A stretch of DNA of 64,000 nucleotides from Montifringilla adamsi. Lineage: Eukaryota > Chordata > Aves > Passeriformes > Passeridae. Below the pieces are notes generated by a model. The model ran no database searches. It saw only the letters and a program-made list of their open reading frames with translations, and was not told the DNA's origin. Where the stretch lies: positions 6,179,371 through 6,243,370 of the forward strand of contig JAGGNK010008781.1 in assembly GCA_017590115.1 (NCBI GenBank), written 5' to 3'. The translations under genes and the position numbers were made by a program. Of this stretch, positions 10,925-22,589 are shown piece after piece (position 1 is the first letter of the stretch; every line of letters starts with the position of its first letter).

Positions 10925-13900
10925 AAACTTTCATCGATCATTTGATGAGTTTTTCCTCTGAAAACAAGACTGTCCTGAAGGACACCAGGAATTCACACAA
11001 GCAAATTGTTTTAAATCATTATTTTCTTGCATAAAAAGTCAAATAAATAATTAAATTAGTTGTTTCTTCCTGAAGAAATTAAAATTTAAGGTAAATGTAA
11101 CCCTCCATGGCTGTCATATCCAGCATTTTTTTAGAATAGACTGCAAAGCTGGTCAGACCAGGGCTTTTGACAGGGTCAGATGGGTTAGATCTGGGAATAT
11201 TTCACAGATTTTCTGCAATTAGGCTCTTGCTGCACTGTTCTCTGCATTTTCCTATTTCTCATACCAAAATCTCCCTCCCATCAGCCAGCTCCTTCCCTGC
11301 AGCCCCACTGCTCAGTGCTGGGATGGCTGGGGACAGGATGAGGTGTCCCAACAGGGACTCTGCGGGGAGGACACACAGCTTTGGCACTGCTTTGGGTGTG
11401 GGGCAGCCCTTCTGTCTGCAGCAGCTGATGCAGCTCCAGCCTTGCACTTCACACCCAAACAGAGAAAGGAAAACACCTCTGTGTGCCTCTGCACACACTG
11501 CTAATTCCCACAGAGCTGGGGAACCTGCCAGGAAGGAGTTTTTTTGGTTTTTTTTTTTGAGAGGGCAGATCCTGGAGAGGTCTGATTTCTGGCTGGGAAA
11601 TGCATTATGCATCTGGTACCTTGGGGAATCCATGGAGAAGGCTGAGAGAGGCTGGCAGTGGGTAGCTATTAAATATATTGCAGCTATTATTACTGTGGAC
11701 AAGGCAGGCACCAGAATATCATTGAGGGGGGCTGAAGAGGAGAAATGCAAGCAAAATACAGGCATCACATAGGAAATGGCACCATCTTCAGAAAGTAACT
11801 CAGGGAAATGCAAAGTGCTGGTAAAACGAGCTGGAGCAGGCAGTTTTTCTGCAAATGTTCCCACATTGACCCCTCCACCTGCTCCTCAGGCACCATCAGA
11901 GCCCCATTTTGCACTACAGTGGAATGGTTAAACCCAGCAGAAACACAGCAAAAGTAAAGGTTATGTGCTCAGTGTGAGATTCCGCAGCCAAAAGAGCTCA
12001 TAGACTCCAGGGGTCCCTGGGTCAGGGATTTGCTCGTACAGATTTGGTTGGAGCTATTCTGGGAAGGATGGTGGCTTGTTCTCCTGCTCTGCCTGTGCAG
12101 CCAGGTGCTTTGGGAACACCTGGCACCACGATACCCTGTGAACACTGCTTCTCAGAGGTCAAATTGCCATGGCCCTGAGGACTGCAGTTTGGAGGAGATG
12201 GTCTGGGGGCAGGAGAAGGCAAAGTGCAGGGCCCTCCTTCATTTCCTGGTTTTGGCAGCATTCCTTCCTTAGAAATAAGAATTAAGGCTATTCTAACCAT
12301 TTTAGAATGAAAGACTCCACCCAAAGCCCAGTGAGGAGGAAGGAGAGATTCCCAGTGAGCCCGAGATCCAGCCCACAGTGCATGTTTCTCTCCTGATTTA
12401 TTGGAGACTGAAGCTCACACTCCCGTGGGATCCCCAGCAAAGAACAAATGAAATTAAGGCTGCTGCCTTTGGAAATCAGATTTCAAGACAATTAACTGCT
12501 GCCAAAAGCTTGCTCTTCACATTACAGCCCCTAAAACTGCAAAATTCTGCCTTTTATTCCTCAGAGGTCCTGTGGTAGTTCATGGTTCTGTTAAGACAAA
12601 TAACTCTTTCCACCCATAAATACCCCTCTAGCTTTCACCTCTCAGCTTTTTCTGTTAGTGTCCTAGATCTGCTACCAGGAAAGCATCCTTGTAAAGATTG
12701 TCATAGGAAAGTAGATACCACATGATCTAAACGCTGCACTGATGGGAAGTAAATCACTGCATTCTCACTTCAAATGTGATGGCATTCAGGGCTCATGTCA
12801 AAATCTGGATCTCTCTGTGCATGGGGCGATGCAGACTTCCAGCAGATAACCCCTACACAAAAGGCAGAAGCAATTGGAATAAAGGTGTGTTGAAAGCACC
12901 CCTTTTATTCCACTTTGTTGAAAGAAGAAGAACTTTAGACATGTTCCCACTCCTTTCTTCTAAGGAAATCAATGGGGCTATTGTCACCGTTTTCAAAAGA
13001 AGCAAGATCAGGCCTTTCACTGAACACACCAAAACAGAAAGGAATACACTTTCCCTTCCCTGTATACTGCTGCTGCTTGGCCAGCCTGCCTGCCCTGCAC
13101 AGACAGGTAATGCTGTGCCAGCTGCAGCACGCTGGGACATCACAAAAGCCAATTACACTGAGAAAATTCAGTGTACGGGATTTTCCAGCAGCCAGGCCCA
13201 GCTCAGATTGTCAAATCTGTCTGGATGGCAGAGCTGAGGATAAGCATTTGCCACCCACCTCCCTCGTGCCTGGGACAAGCAGGTAGATGGAGGCTAAGCT
13301 CTTCCCGTGCTTTTCTCTCTCAGAACTCTACTTCCGAGGGAATTCCGAAACAAAGCTGCTTTTATTCCAAGCTAGACTGGAAGTTTCCCAGAGGAAATGT
13401 CATTTATGCTGGAGCACATGCCAGGCTGCAGTGTGGCCCAGCCATCAGCAGTGGAAACCCAGGGCTTCCTTGGCTGGAGCAGAGCACAGGGCATCTGTTC
13501 TGTCACACACTGGCAACCTGCTGTTAATTGCATGGGCTTTTGATGAATGAAGCACTGCCTTTATCAGGTGCTTCCACAGGACAGTTCTGTGTGTTCTGCT
13601 GGAACCCCTCAGGAAGGGTCACACTCCACATCCTGCTGTGGAGCACCCCAAAAATGCTCAGACACAGCTCCCAGTGCACAGGAGAGGCAGCAGCTCTCCA
13701 TGTCTGAGCTGCAGACACTCCTGTCCCGTGGAGTGTGGGGTGAGCAGGCGACTGAGGTGTCCCCCAGGGCTGGGTAGGTGTCTACAGCCAGAGGGTCCCT
13801 CTGGGAGCCCTCAGACAGCTCCCTCCACCCATTACAGTATTCATGTACCCTTGGTCACAGAGGTGTTATGAACGCTGCTGGTGAGGGGTTTCTCCATGGA

Positions 13901-14555
13901 TCAGCCCCATTCTGAGCTAATGGCCAAGGAGGGCACAGCTCCAAGCAGCCCTGCACTGGTGTCAGCCCTGTCCTGACCACCCTGCAGCCCCCAGTGCCCT
14001 GACCAGCACACCCCTTCCTCAGCATCCCAATGTGCTCAGCAACACAAATTAAACGTTTTTTCCTCAGGCTGGGCTGGCCCTGGGCTCCCTGGGCAGGCCA
14101 GGGCTTGTGAAGGCAGCACCTCCCTGCCTGCAGGGTACCTGCTGCTGCCTGTGGCTTGTGAAAGCACTCGGGGATTTCATCTTCCCTCCAACTTCCTTTG
14201 AAAAACGCAGCCCCGAGGTTTCTCTTTGCCTAGCTCACATGGAGGGAAATCTGGGAGAGGAGCTGAGGCAGTCAGGTTTACCTCTGCGGGGTTTCAAGGA
14301 CCTACCTAGTCTGTAAAGCCTCCACTCTACAGCAAGGGGATGATTCAAGTCGTATTCCCCCTTTATCTTTTAATTTCCAGCCCTGCAAACAAGTACATCT
14401 GCCAGGCTGCATGTAAACAGAGTAATGGGCTCTCTGGCCAGCAGGAAGGTATGACTCATTAATTGCTTTACACCACACTATAGAAAGCCATCAGTATCTG
14501 CTATGCCCAATCTCCTTGTAGGAAAGACATATTTGGACTTCATTTCTCAAAAGAA
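10925..14555. other. Non-coding stretch, no gene seen
   Basis: Two 201-codon frames, 11167-11772 plus and 11259-11864 minus, overlap almost fully and have no recognisable domains. They cannot both be genes and neither looks like one. A T-rich tract with GG interruption lies near 11537-11559. I see no other structure. Confidence 0.5.
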
Positions 14556-14559
14556 GTTT

Positions 14560-15489
14560 CTGTGTGCTCTGCCACTGTTTGCTATGCAAATTTTGGTGTT
14601 AATTGCACCAAAATGAGAAACATATTACTTAAATCTGTGCACTCCTCAGATGGGCATCAGTGTGTGTGTGTGATATTCTGCCAGATGTTATTTTATTACT
14701 GCAGTTTAATACCTAACCATCTGCTTCCTTCTTATTTTGTCATGGTTTGTATTCTCCCTGGAACCTCTTTTCTGTTACACTGGCTTTTATCACCTGCATT
14801 ATGTATTAGTGTGGCCAGGGCTAAAGGCTGGCAGTATCCAGAGCTTGGGATTTGAGCAGAGAAGCAAATGAGCAGCAGATCATTAAAGGAAGAGAATAGA
14901 ACTGATACTCCAGTTGGATCAAAGAACAAAGTTGATAACAAAAAGATAAAATCAGAGTTGAATGCTCAGGGATTAGCTATAGTGATCCCAACTCAGACAG
15001 AGCGTGCTGTGCTCTGGCAAACACCTTGAAGCTTGCACCACCTTGTAGCTTAAAAAATACCTATAATACTTTAAAGCCTAGGAGGGATGGACTGGGGGAA
15101 AAAAAAAGTATTTTATGCACTTATTTGAAATGGTCTTTTTCTTCTCCTTTCTCTTTCCAGGCTGCTCAGTGCTGCAAATGCCCAAATACAGACAAAAAGA
15201 AGAGGCAAGCAGCCAGGATTTTAGTTCAATTTCCCCCTTGTTTGTACCATGTTACCAGTTTGAGCCCTGGCACCTTGAGAGCACTGAGGTGCAGCACAGC
15301 AGCTGCACAGCTGCTCACACTGTGGTTGCATGAGGGTGAGTGAGAACAGAGGGCAGTGGAAAATGCAAGAAAAATTATCAAGATGAACACTTCCATATTT
15401 CAGCAGGACAGTACTGCTAACTAAAACTAGGAGAAGGAAAAGCCCTGTTGAGCATGGATGTTCTCAGGGGGTTGCCCAAACACAACAAA
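14560..15489. other. Non-coding stretch, no gene seen
   Basis: Mixed sequence with a short (GT)n run near 14660-14671. Open frames here are under 110 codons with no domain. Confidence 0.5.
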
Positions 15490-15560
15490 CAACAATTGGA
15501 ATTACAGAATGTTTGCCTTGGACATAGACATTCCTACTTGAGCTGCTTCAACCCCACTTC
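15490..15560 (-). mobile_element. Possible CR1 LINE 3'-end fragment
   Basis: Reads on the plus strand like the reverse complement of a CR1 terminus: TTACAGAATG, a TTGGA-type segment, then GCTGCTTCAACCCCACTT. CR1 is the dominant bird LINE and its 3' end usually reads this way. Divergence is high and the central part matches poorly. Confidence 0.35.
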
Positions 15561-16385
15561 ATAAACCAAGTTCTTCATTGACAGAAAAGAATGTAAAAAC
15601 ACCATCTCATAGCCACCCTGCAGAGGTTTTTATCAAACCTCATTTTTGTCAAACAGGGCTGTGTTTCACTGCTCTTGATGTTGGCTCTGAATATTTCCTG
15701 ATACCCTTTAGGATTGCACCACAAATGTCCAGGGAAGGGAAGATGTTGAGCCAAATAGCCACAGGGGCATAAAAGTGAAAGCAGCAGTCAGATAGAAACT
15801 CTCATTCTTATTTCTCTTCCATTTTTTTTAAAGACAACTAGAGAAGGTTTATCAATTTTCTCATCATTTACATGGAGATGTTTTTAAGGGTTTAATGGAC
15901 CATCAAAATCCAGAGCCCACCTTTCCCAGGTTCAGTCAAGGTCTCTGAGGCAGTTTAACATTCCTGCTCTAGGGGGGAAATGAGATGGTTCAGATAATTC
16001 ATTTTATGAACACATAACACAATATTTTAAATAATTCTCTCTAGTTTTCAATTTTATTGTCTAGTAAGAGATAATGGACAAAAACAACCTGACCTTTTTA
16101 TAAGTAAAGTTCCACTGGCCACACATAAAATTAACCAGCACTTCAGAGCTTTGAAGCATCATACAAACACTAAGTGTTGGTAATTTTCCAGTACACTAGA
16201 GTGCAAAGAGTGCAGCATTTATGAGAAGCCTTGGGACCACAAGGTATAAATCTCACTGGTTTGGGGACTGTATTACACCAGGGTCGTGTCCATACCATGC
16301 TATCCCAGTTTGCCCAGTGGTCCTATAAATGTGGTGAATATTGCCCTGTAAGGCCATAAAACACAACCAGTTGTGTAACAGTAAC
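15561..16385. other. Non-coding stretch, no gene seen
   Basis: AT-moderate DNA without a recognisable gene, transposon or simple repeat. Confidence 0.45.
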
Positions 16386-16389
16386 CCAT

Positions 16390-16665
16390 TTCTGGCTCCC
16401 TTTCAGTTAAGAACAAAATTAACTTTCGATTGATTAGGAATTAAAAGCATGGCAGGGAATATAACCCAAATGCACTGCTCGACGGGCAGCAGACCTGAGC
16501 ACCAGAAGCTCCTGCCTCCAACCTTTAAAGCTATTAACCCTGGCATGAATTTTTATTTAGTGTTAATTAGGGGACTGGCAGCAAAAATCAATTAATTAAT
16601 TACATCTCAGATCCACTGGAAAGCGTAATGGAAATCAAAGAGAGTTAGGTTATTCTGCCTCCATG
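16390..16665. other. Candidate conserved non-coding element
   Basis: Contains AACTTTCGATTGATTAGGAA, a CTCGACGGGC CpG pair, TTTAGTGTTAATTAGGGG and an ATCAATTAATTAATTACAT homeodomain-type cluster. High complexity outside that cluster and lack of repeats make it a good enhancer candidate. No alignment was possible. Confidence 0.42.
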
Positions 16666-16747
16666 GAGGAAAGGCTGCTGCACAGCCCTTGGTGATGGCA
16701 CTCTCTGTTTCTTTAACTGTAAAGAAACAAGTGTTAAAAACAGAATA

Positions 16748-16759
16748 AAAAAAAAAAAA
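16748..16759 (+). repeat. Short A tract
   Basis: Run of about 12 A within AATAAAAAAAA sequence. Confidence 0.8.
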
Positions 16760-17089
16760 TCTGAGCAAGATCATTTCCCCTAGCTGGAAATGCCAAATAC
16801 CTCCTTAACTTGGCCCATCTGTCAAGGGCTGCTGCTTTCTGTTTTGCTTCTGGAACTCTCTAACCCTGGGGATTTCTTGCAAAGTTCCCCCTCCCCTGCT
16901 CTCTTACAGAGCACCATCCACACCCTGCCCACAGGTCCAGGTTGTAGGACCAGTGGAGAAGGCCCAGAAGGTCCCCAAGGGAGATGTTTCTGCAGGACTC
17001 AGAAGGAGCCACATCCCTCACAAGAACACACACATTTGGCTATTTCATCTATTTCAATAAAATTATGTGTGAGGTTTAGGTTTGCTTAG

Positions 17090-17345
17090 GTTTTGAATGC
17101 CCAAGGTACAATTAGCTAACTAACATGGCTGGCAGTGATTAGCGGGTGCTAATTACAATAGAATTGCTGTCAAATTACACGGTGCATAAGTACAGCCTGA
17201 CAAACTAGTTCGATTTTTAGGGAAGAGGGGGTGAGTGGAGGGGCTGGCAGTGCTGGCAGGCGTCTCCAGCATTAACACACCCCTCATCCTGAACAGTGAT
17301 TCAGTCAGCCAGCTACCACAGAAGAATTTTTATTCGGGCAGGACG
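17090..17345. other. Candidate conserved non-coding element
   Basis: Dense in homeodomain-like sites: CAATTAGCTAACTAAC, GATTAGCGGGTGCTAATTAC, and CAAATTACACGGTGCATAAG, with retained CpGs. No coding frame or repeat explains the block. Enhancer function is inferred from character only. Confidence 0.42.
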
Positions 17346-17655
17346 ATGACATTTGTCCCTTATGACTTCAAGAGACAAAAACCAAGAGGTGAGCAAGCAT
17401 TTGTGTTTGTGGTGGGCACCAAGAGCTGCCCAGAGCACAAAACAGCTTGAATACCTTGAATTTCATTACAGGGACAGAAAGCAGCTGGTTAACAAGGTCC
17501 TGAGTGTCCTAATTGGAAGGGTTCTGATGGGGTTGATCAAGAGAAGAGCTGTTTCTCTGCCAGCCCAGGAAGGTGCTGGTGCCAGAGCCCTGTGCTCCAG
17601 GAGAACCAGGCAGAGGGAAGCAGCTCCACGAGCCTCTGCCGACACTGCTCAGCCC

Positions 17656-17738
17656 ATTTATCAGTGCCACCATAGAGAATAAATATTTATAAATGGTGTG
17701 TCAGGTCTAATGTGATAAATTATCTCCAGTCATCACAG
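17656..17738 (+). repeat. Copy 1 of a paired 83-bp segment
   Basis: Shares an ordered series of blocks with a second segment at 18306-18389: ATTTATCAGT, CCACC, AGAGAATAAATATTTATAAATGG, TGTGTCA, GTGATAAA and TATCTCCAGTCATCACA. Flanks outside the pair are unrelated. It does not match a repeat family I recognise. Confidence 0.8.
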
Positions 17739-18305
17739 AGATGGTTCAAGATGTGTTAAGCCCGTTTTAAACATTTAGCTAAGAAAATGTCTGAGAGTGG
17801 AGTTGAAGGAGGAAGAACAAGAAAAAATCCCCACATGTGCCAAAAGGAGGACAAAACATTTACCTGTTTGACTTTGTACCACACTCCTGGCCCTGGGTTT
17901 GTGAAGTGCAAGTAACCTGTCGAAGTACATTAAAACTCTCTTGACTTACCCCAGTTTATTGTAAATATTACAGCAAATCCATTGTAAACAGCAGCAAGAG
18001 GCTTTTGGGAGCCCATTAATCAAAATAAACTGCTCTGGAAAATGCCTCTGCTCAGCTTGTTTAACTAGTGCTGCAGCTCCATACTGCATAGCTGATTTCA
18101 AAATATACAATTTATTGCCTTGGATGTCTTTGCTCAGAGCTAGAACTAAATTCCTCTGGGTACTTTAACATACAGTTAATCAAAGCACAATGCCACCCCT
18201 ATCATATTTACAATCTGGCAGGCAATTAGTCAATAATAAATAAAATGCATTGGAAAGACAAATGATATTACTGTGTATGTATCAATGGGCTTATAGGCTC
18301 AAAAG
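17739..18305. other. Candidate conserved non-coding block between the paired segments
   Basis: AT-rich and complex, with CCTGTCGAAGTACATTAAAA, CCCATTAATCAAAATAAACTG and ACAGTTAATCAAAGC motifs. No simple repeat or transposon is visible. It separates the two 83-bp copies. Confidence 0.35.
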
Positions 18306-18389
18306 ATTTATCAGTACCACCGGAGAGAATAAATATTTATAAATGGATGTGTCACTCATAAAGTGATAAACTATCTCCAGTCATCACAT
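18306..18389 (+). repeat. Copy 2 of a paired 83-bp segment
   Basis: Direct-orientation partner of 17656-17738, about 650 bp downstream. The copies differ by scattered substitutions and small indels, which implies an old duplication whose core stayed recognisable, or two insertions of one old element. Confidence 0.8.
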
Positions 18390-19019
18390 GAAGAATGCAT
18401 ATTTTCAAGTTGACATACTTTATTATCTACCTAATCATTTTTCAAAAGGTGTTTTTCAACTTTATTAGCCGTACTTAACAACTGGAGGAACTTATTATCA
18501 TCATCACTGAATTGAGGTTGTGCAGCAAAGCACAACAAAGCAAAACAGGATTTCCACTGCAGGTACAGAGAGAATAATAGATTCCCTTTCTGCTTTGGCC
18601 CCAGACTACTGAAAGACCTTCAAACCCTATTTTTCTGAGTAGAACCACTTTAAAAAGTTTAAAACCCATAACCTACCCCCAAATAAAAATTTCAACATTC
18701 ACAATGTTTAAATTTCAAATGGCACTGCCATACAGATGCTGGAAACCCATTGGGACTCAGACATTTTGATTAGTTCTACCACAGTTCCCTGCTGGGAGGG
18801 AGCAGGATTTGAAACATCAGTACAAAAAAGTATTTTCCCTGCAATTCTTTTCTCACCATCTCCAAAAATAGGAGCCCTGTTTATACTCAGTCCTGACAAT
18901 CTAAATGAGTGACTTACAGTGTCCAAACTAAGGATGTGTTTTAAAACCCACTGATTTTTTGGGTAAATATTTAAATAAGAGTACTTTTTAGGAAAGTAGC
19001 TTGTGTTAGCAAAAGTGTG

Positions 19020-19300
19020 AATGAAGTTGTATTTGCATAAAATTTAAGCCAATATAACTGCATCCACACACAGAAATGTTCACAGCAATCACACAGAAAA
19101 CCAGTAATTCTTTTCTGCTTACATCCTCACCAACAGATCATTAGCTAATGATTAACTCAGCCATATTTATTTATAGAACTTTGCTTTTCGTCTTATTATA
19201 TGGTATTTTATTGACTGAAAAGCTGGAGTGGTTACATTCTGACTTATCCATGCAACTGTTTTAGGGCCATTAATAACCCAATAACGAAGCTTTTCTTCAG
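19020..19300. other. Candidate conserved non-coding element
   Basis: Includes GTATTTGCATAAAATTTAAG, ATCATTAGCTAATGATTAACT (a near-palindromic paired homeodomain-type site) and a GGGCCATTAATAACCCAATA segment. No repeat or gene was recognised. Confidence 0.38.
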
Positions 19301-22115
19301 AACTAGAAATATCAGGAGTTTGTCCTTGCAGGAGTCCAGCCAGACACCACATGCTGCGAGGACAGATGTTTGGATGCTGCTGCACCTCTGGGTTTCCCTG
19401 CCCTGGGGGATGGAGCTGTGCTTGGCTTGCACATGGAAGCTTGTGAGTAAGCAAAGGAAACTGGATATTCTCCACATTTGCAAATCCACCATGCCAGTTA
19501 GACCTGATAAAATTTTAAATGCTCCCTTGAATGGAGTTTTTTAAATGCTGCTGTTGTTATCCCACTCATTTTACATCGGAGTTTGGCAGCGGATGCCATT
19601 AGTGAACATTCAGTGTCAACAGTGTCATGATGTTGCTCTTAGAGATGTGTCAAGTACTGTAGCATGATCTTGTTGCATTTAAAATTAACCACAGCAGTGA
19701 GACTGTGCCAATTTCTTGCATTAGATCCAGAATGAAGCCAGCAAACGTGTCAGGTGCACAGAGCGTGCTTCAAGAATAAACAAGCAACAAAAGGAAAACT
19801 CCTTTCTTCTGCTGCTTTTTTCTTTCCAGCACATCTTGTCACACAAATTAATTGTTAGGGAAAAGCCTTTCTTCTGCTCTGCTGTTCTGAGCAGCCTGCC
19901 TCTGCAAGGGGAGAGGAGAGGTGGTTGCCAGCCAAGGGCCCCAAAGCCCTGGGAATCCTGTAAGGCAGCCACTTACAGCCTGGGCTTAACTTGCTTCTCA
20001 TTCAATATTCTTCACAGCCTCATTGGAAGCAAGACAGGAATTTAGATAAACCACACAGATCTAGTTCCCTAGGATAAGAAAAAAACCCCTTTATTTTAGA
20101 AGTGTGGTGCCCAGGCCATGTTAGTTAGCAGGTCTGACTAAATGTGCTTTTTTTTTCCTGACAGTCACAGAGTTTCTCTCTGCAAGTGGTTTCTCTGTCT
20201 AAATCTTCAGTTTCTTGGAAGCCACATGACTGATGGTCCTGACTGCTTGAGCTTGAGATAATCTATTGCACTTCAGCTGCAGAGTTGCCCACTCAGCGTT
20301 ATACAGAGCTCTGGTTTGCACCACTTGTTTTATGAGGTACAATACCAGCTTTATATCCTTGCTACCTGAAACGCTGACAATTTTTTTTCCTCTATGATTC
20401 AGACCGGGGGAAAGAGATGCATTTGTTGAAGTGAGAAATTCTCACGTTAAACCACTTTAACCTTGCTTATTCACATGGGAAGATTTAGGATAGAATCGCT
20501 GCAGCATGTGCGCAGAACCAGGGTTGAGGCAGAGACCTGACATGTCAAACACCAAGATCAGTTTGCCCAGGGTCACCTGGGGCTGCAGCAGGACTTGTGT
20601 GTGACCCAGGGACTTTGGCAAGTCCAGTCACCTTCAAGGCTTTTGAAAAAAAACAGCTCTGTTCCTGTTTCACAACAGAGTGATGGAGACCTTGCCTTCC
20701 TAATACTGCTTCTTGCACAGCTGGGGTGTCATTGCATCCTGCACTGGAAAAGCTGCTGGAGCCAGGTCACCTCAGCCCTAGGCCCAGCCCAAAGCCCTGC
20801 CCAGCTCCTGTGAGTGCAAGGCAGAGCTCAGACCCAGCTAAACCCTGCTGCCTTCATGCTGGGCACAGGGCCAGGCTCCCCACATCAGAGGGGCACTGGT
20901 GGCAGTGGGGCAGGGGGCTCCCAGGGCCACATTCCTCCTGTGTGAGCAATGCCAGCCTTGCTGCATCTGCTGGGATGAGGTTCAGTTGCTGTCTGACCCA
21001 ATGGAGATGTTTCCTAGGGATGAGAATTTTTTCGAGAGCTTGCAATAAAGCAAACTGCTGGAGGCGAAATAACAAAACTGGGAGTATGAGCTCTTCCAGT
21101 GGGTCAGCTGAAGTTAATGCTTTGAAAATAGCAATCTTTCATCCAACTGCATCTCACCAAAACATTTCCAAGACAGATATCAAGCGACCTGCTACAAATC
21201 ACCCAGGAACTTAGGTTAGAGCTGAAATTCCAAGAAAATCTGAGCCCAGGGAATAGTGGCTGAGCTCATATGTGGGAGAGTAGACTTATGCTGTGAAAGG
21301 TTATTCTGGTGCTCAGTAACAGGGAGGGAAATGATCTTTCAAGTTAGCGATTTCTCAGCTGAGGGTGGCTGTTGAATAAGCCAACACCAAGGCTCAGAAG
21401 GACATTTGAAGGAGCTGACTCCTTACAGCAGTGTGCCATGCAACTGGCATTTTATTTCTAGCAGTTGAGCAAAATTGCAAACAGCTGGCGGATTTTTGGA
21501 ACATTTAAAAACATTTCTTTCAAGGTACGTTATTGCTTCCTTAAAAATAAATACACATGCCACACATTCCTCCTTTTGCAGATGCAGTGAATGTGTGTTC
21601 CAAGCACCAGCTTTTAGCTGTGCTACAAAATCCCTGTGCTACAGTGGTAGGACTCGATTTTAATTCTTTTTTTTTTTTCCCTGAAGCCTGCTAGCCCCCC
21701 TATACCAGGTGAACAAGTGCATGTGGTAAAGGAGGAGAGGGTGATCACAGTTGTGTTGTTATTGTTCTCTCCCTCCTGGGTCACAGCACCTCAGCAGAGC
21801 ATCCCAACTCAGCAGGGAACCAAGAGGGGGTTTCTAAAAGGTGACTGGAAAAACCTGATTACTTTATGCAAGAGGGACTTGTTTCAAACGCTGCTGTGAG
21901 GACTCCCCAGAGGTGCTAAAAGCTAAGGATAGATTGCAAAAACTGTGTTCTTGCACATGGAGGAAAGAACTGATGACTGCTCTGCTCAATTCCCTATAGC
22001 AAAGGTCAGGAATAGAAAGGCAGAAATTAAAATCTCAGCTCACAAATTGTCTCCCTGCATGAATATTTTGCCTCCAGTTAACACTTACTGCTGCCTGCCC
22101 CCAAATCCTTCATCT
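19301..22115. other. Non-coding stretch, no gene seen
   Basis: Mixed sequence. A 162-codon frame at 20726-21214 sits in a GC-rich patch and lacks any domain. A T-rich tract is at 21668-21678. A patch at 20545-20640 has weak MIR-like words in both orientations and is not called. Confidence 0.5.
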
Positions 22116-22396
22116 AGCACTGCTGAGAGCACAAACATCCTCCCCACCACACAAGGTTGCGGTCACACTTCTCTTCACAGAGAAAAGCAAGGCACAACTT
22201 CCCAAGGATATTTGTGGGAATTGCAGCAAGGAACCTCAGAGAAAGAAAAAACAATTCTTATCTCAATTGCTGCTCCTCTTGTTGTTCACAGGTGGAATGC
22301 ATTGTGCAAGATTGTTTACCTGAAGGGAATTGGTAATTGGATTCTGGTGTGAGTGTTTGGATTCATTGACCAGTTGAATTCAGGGGTGTGTGTCAG

Positions 22397-22414
22397 GACT
22401 GTCAGCTGACAGTC
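22397..22414. repeat. Perfect 18-bp palindrome in the LTR
   Basis: GACTGTCAGCTGACAGTC equals its own reverse complement. The centre is CAGCTG, an E-box. It lies in the part of the LTR upstream of the poly(A) signal, where transcription-factor sites are expected. Confidence 0.9.
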
Positions 22415-22499
22415 ACGAGATTCTGTCAGTTGTATGGAGTTGAGTGCTTGACAGATTCAGTTTGGATGTAATGTAATATAGTATAGAACAATATAGTGT

Positions 22500-22506
22500 A
22501 ATAAAG
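22500..22506 (+). promoter_or_regulatory. LTR polyadenylation signal
   Basis: AATAAAG follows the TA-rich region of the LTR and precedes its 3' end, the expected position for a retroviral poly(A) signal. Confidence 0.5.
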
Positions 22507-22589
22507 TAATTAATTAGCTTTCTGATATCAATGGAGTCAGACTCATCATTTCTCCCTTTGCTGGGCTTGCCTTGCTTTTACTGTACAAG

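Larger units (their letters stand above)
22120..22588 (+). mobile_element. Solo LTR of a passerine-type endogenous retrovirus
   Basis: The stretch contains AATTCTTATCTCAATTGCTG, GTTTACCTGAAGGGAATTGG, GGATTCATTGACC, a TATAGTATAGAACAATATAG region, then GTAATAAAGTAATTAATTAG, CTTTCTGATATCAATGGAGT and CAGACTCATCATTTCTCC. In order these match what I remember of a common songbird LTR family, including its AATAAA signal. No gag, pol or env lies beside it, so it is a solo LTR. The 5' edge is uncertain and the copy is diverged. Confidence 0.72.

Noticed and set aside
11167..11864. Two 201-codon frames on opposite strands
   Set aside because: They overlap almost fully, have no recognisable domain and no start context or splice signals. 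Mutually exclusive and both likely chance.
20545..20640. MIR-like words such as TTGCCCAGGGTCACC and TGTGTGACC
   Set aside because: The words point in opposite orientations and the order does not fit one element.
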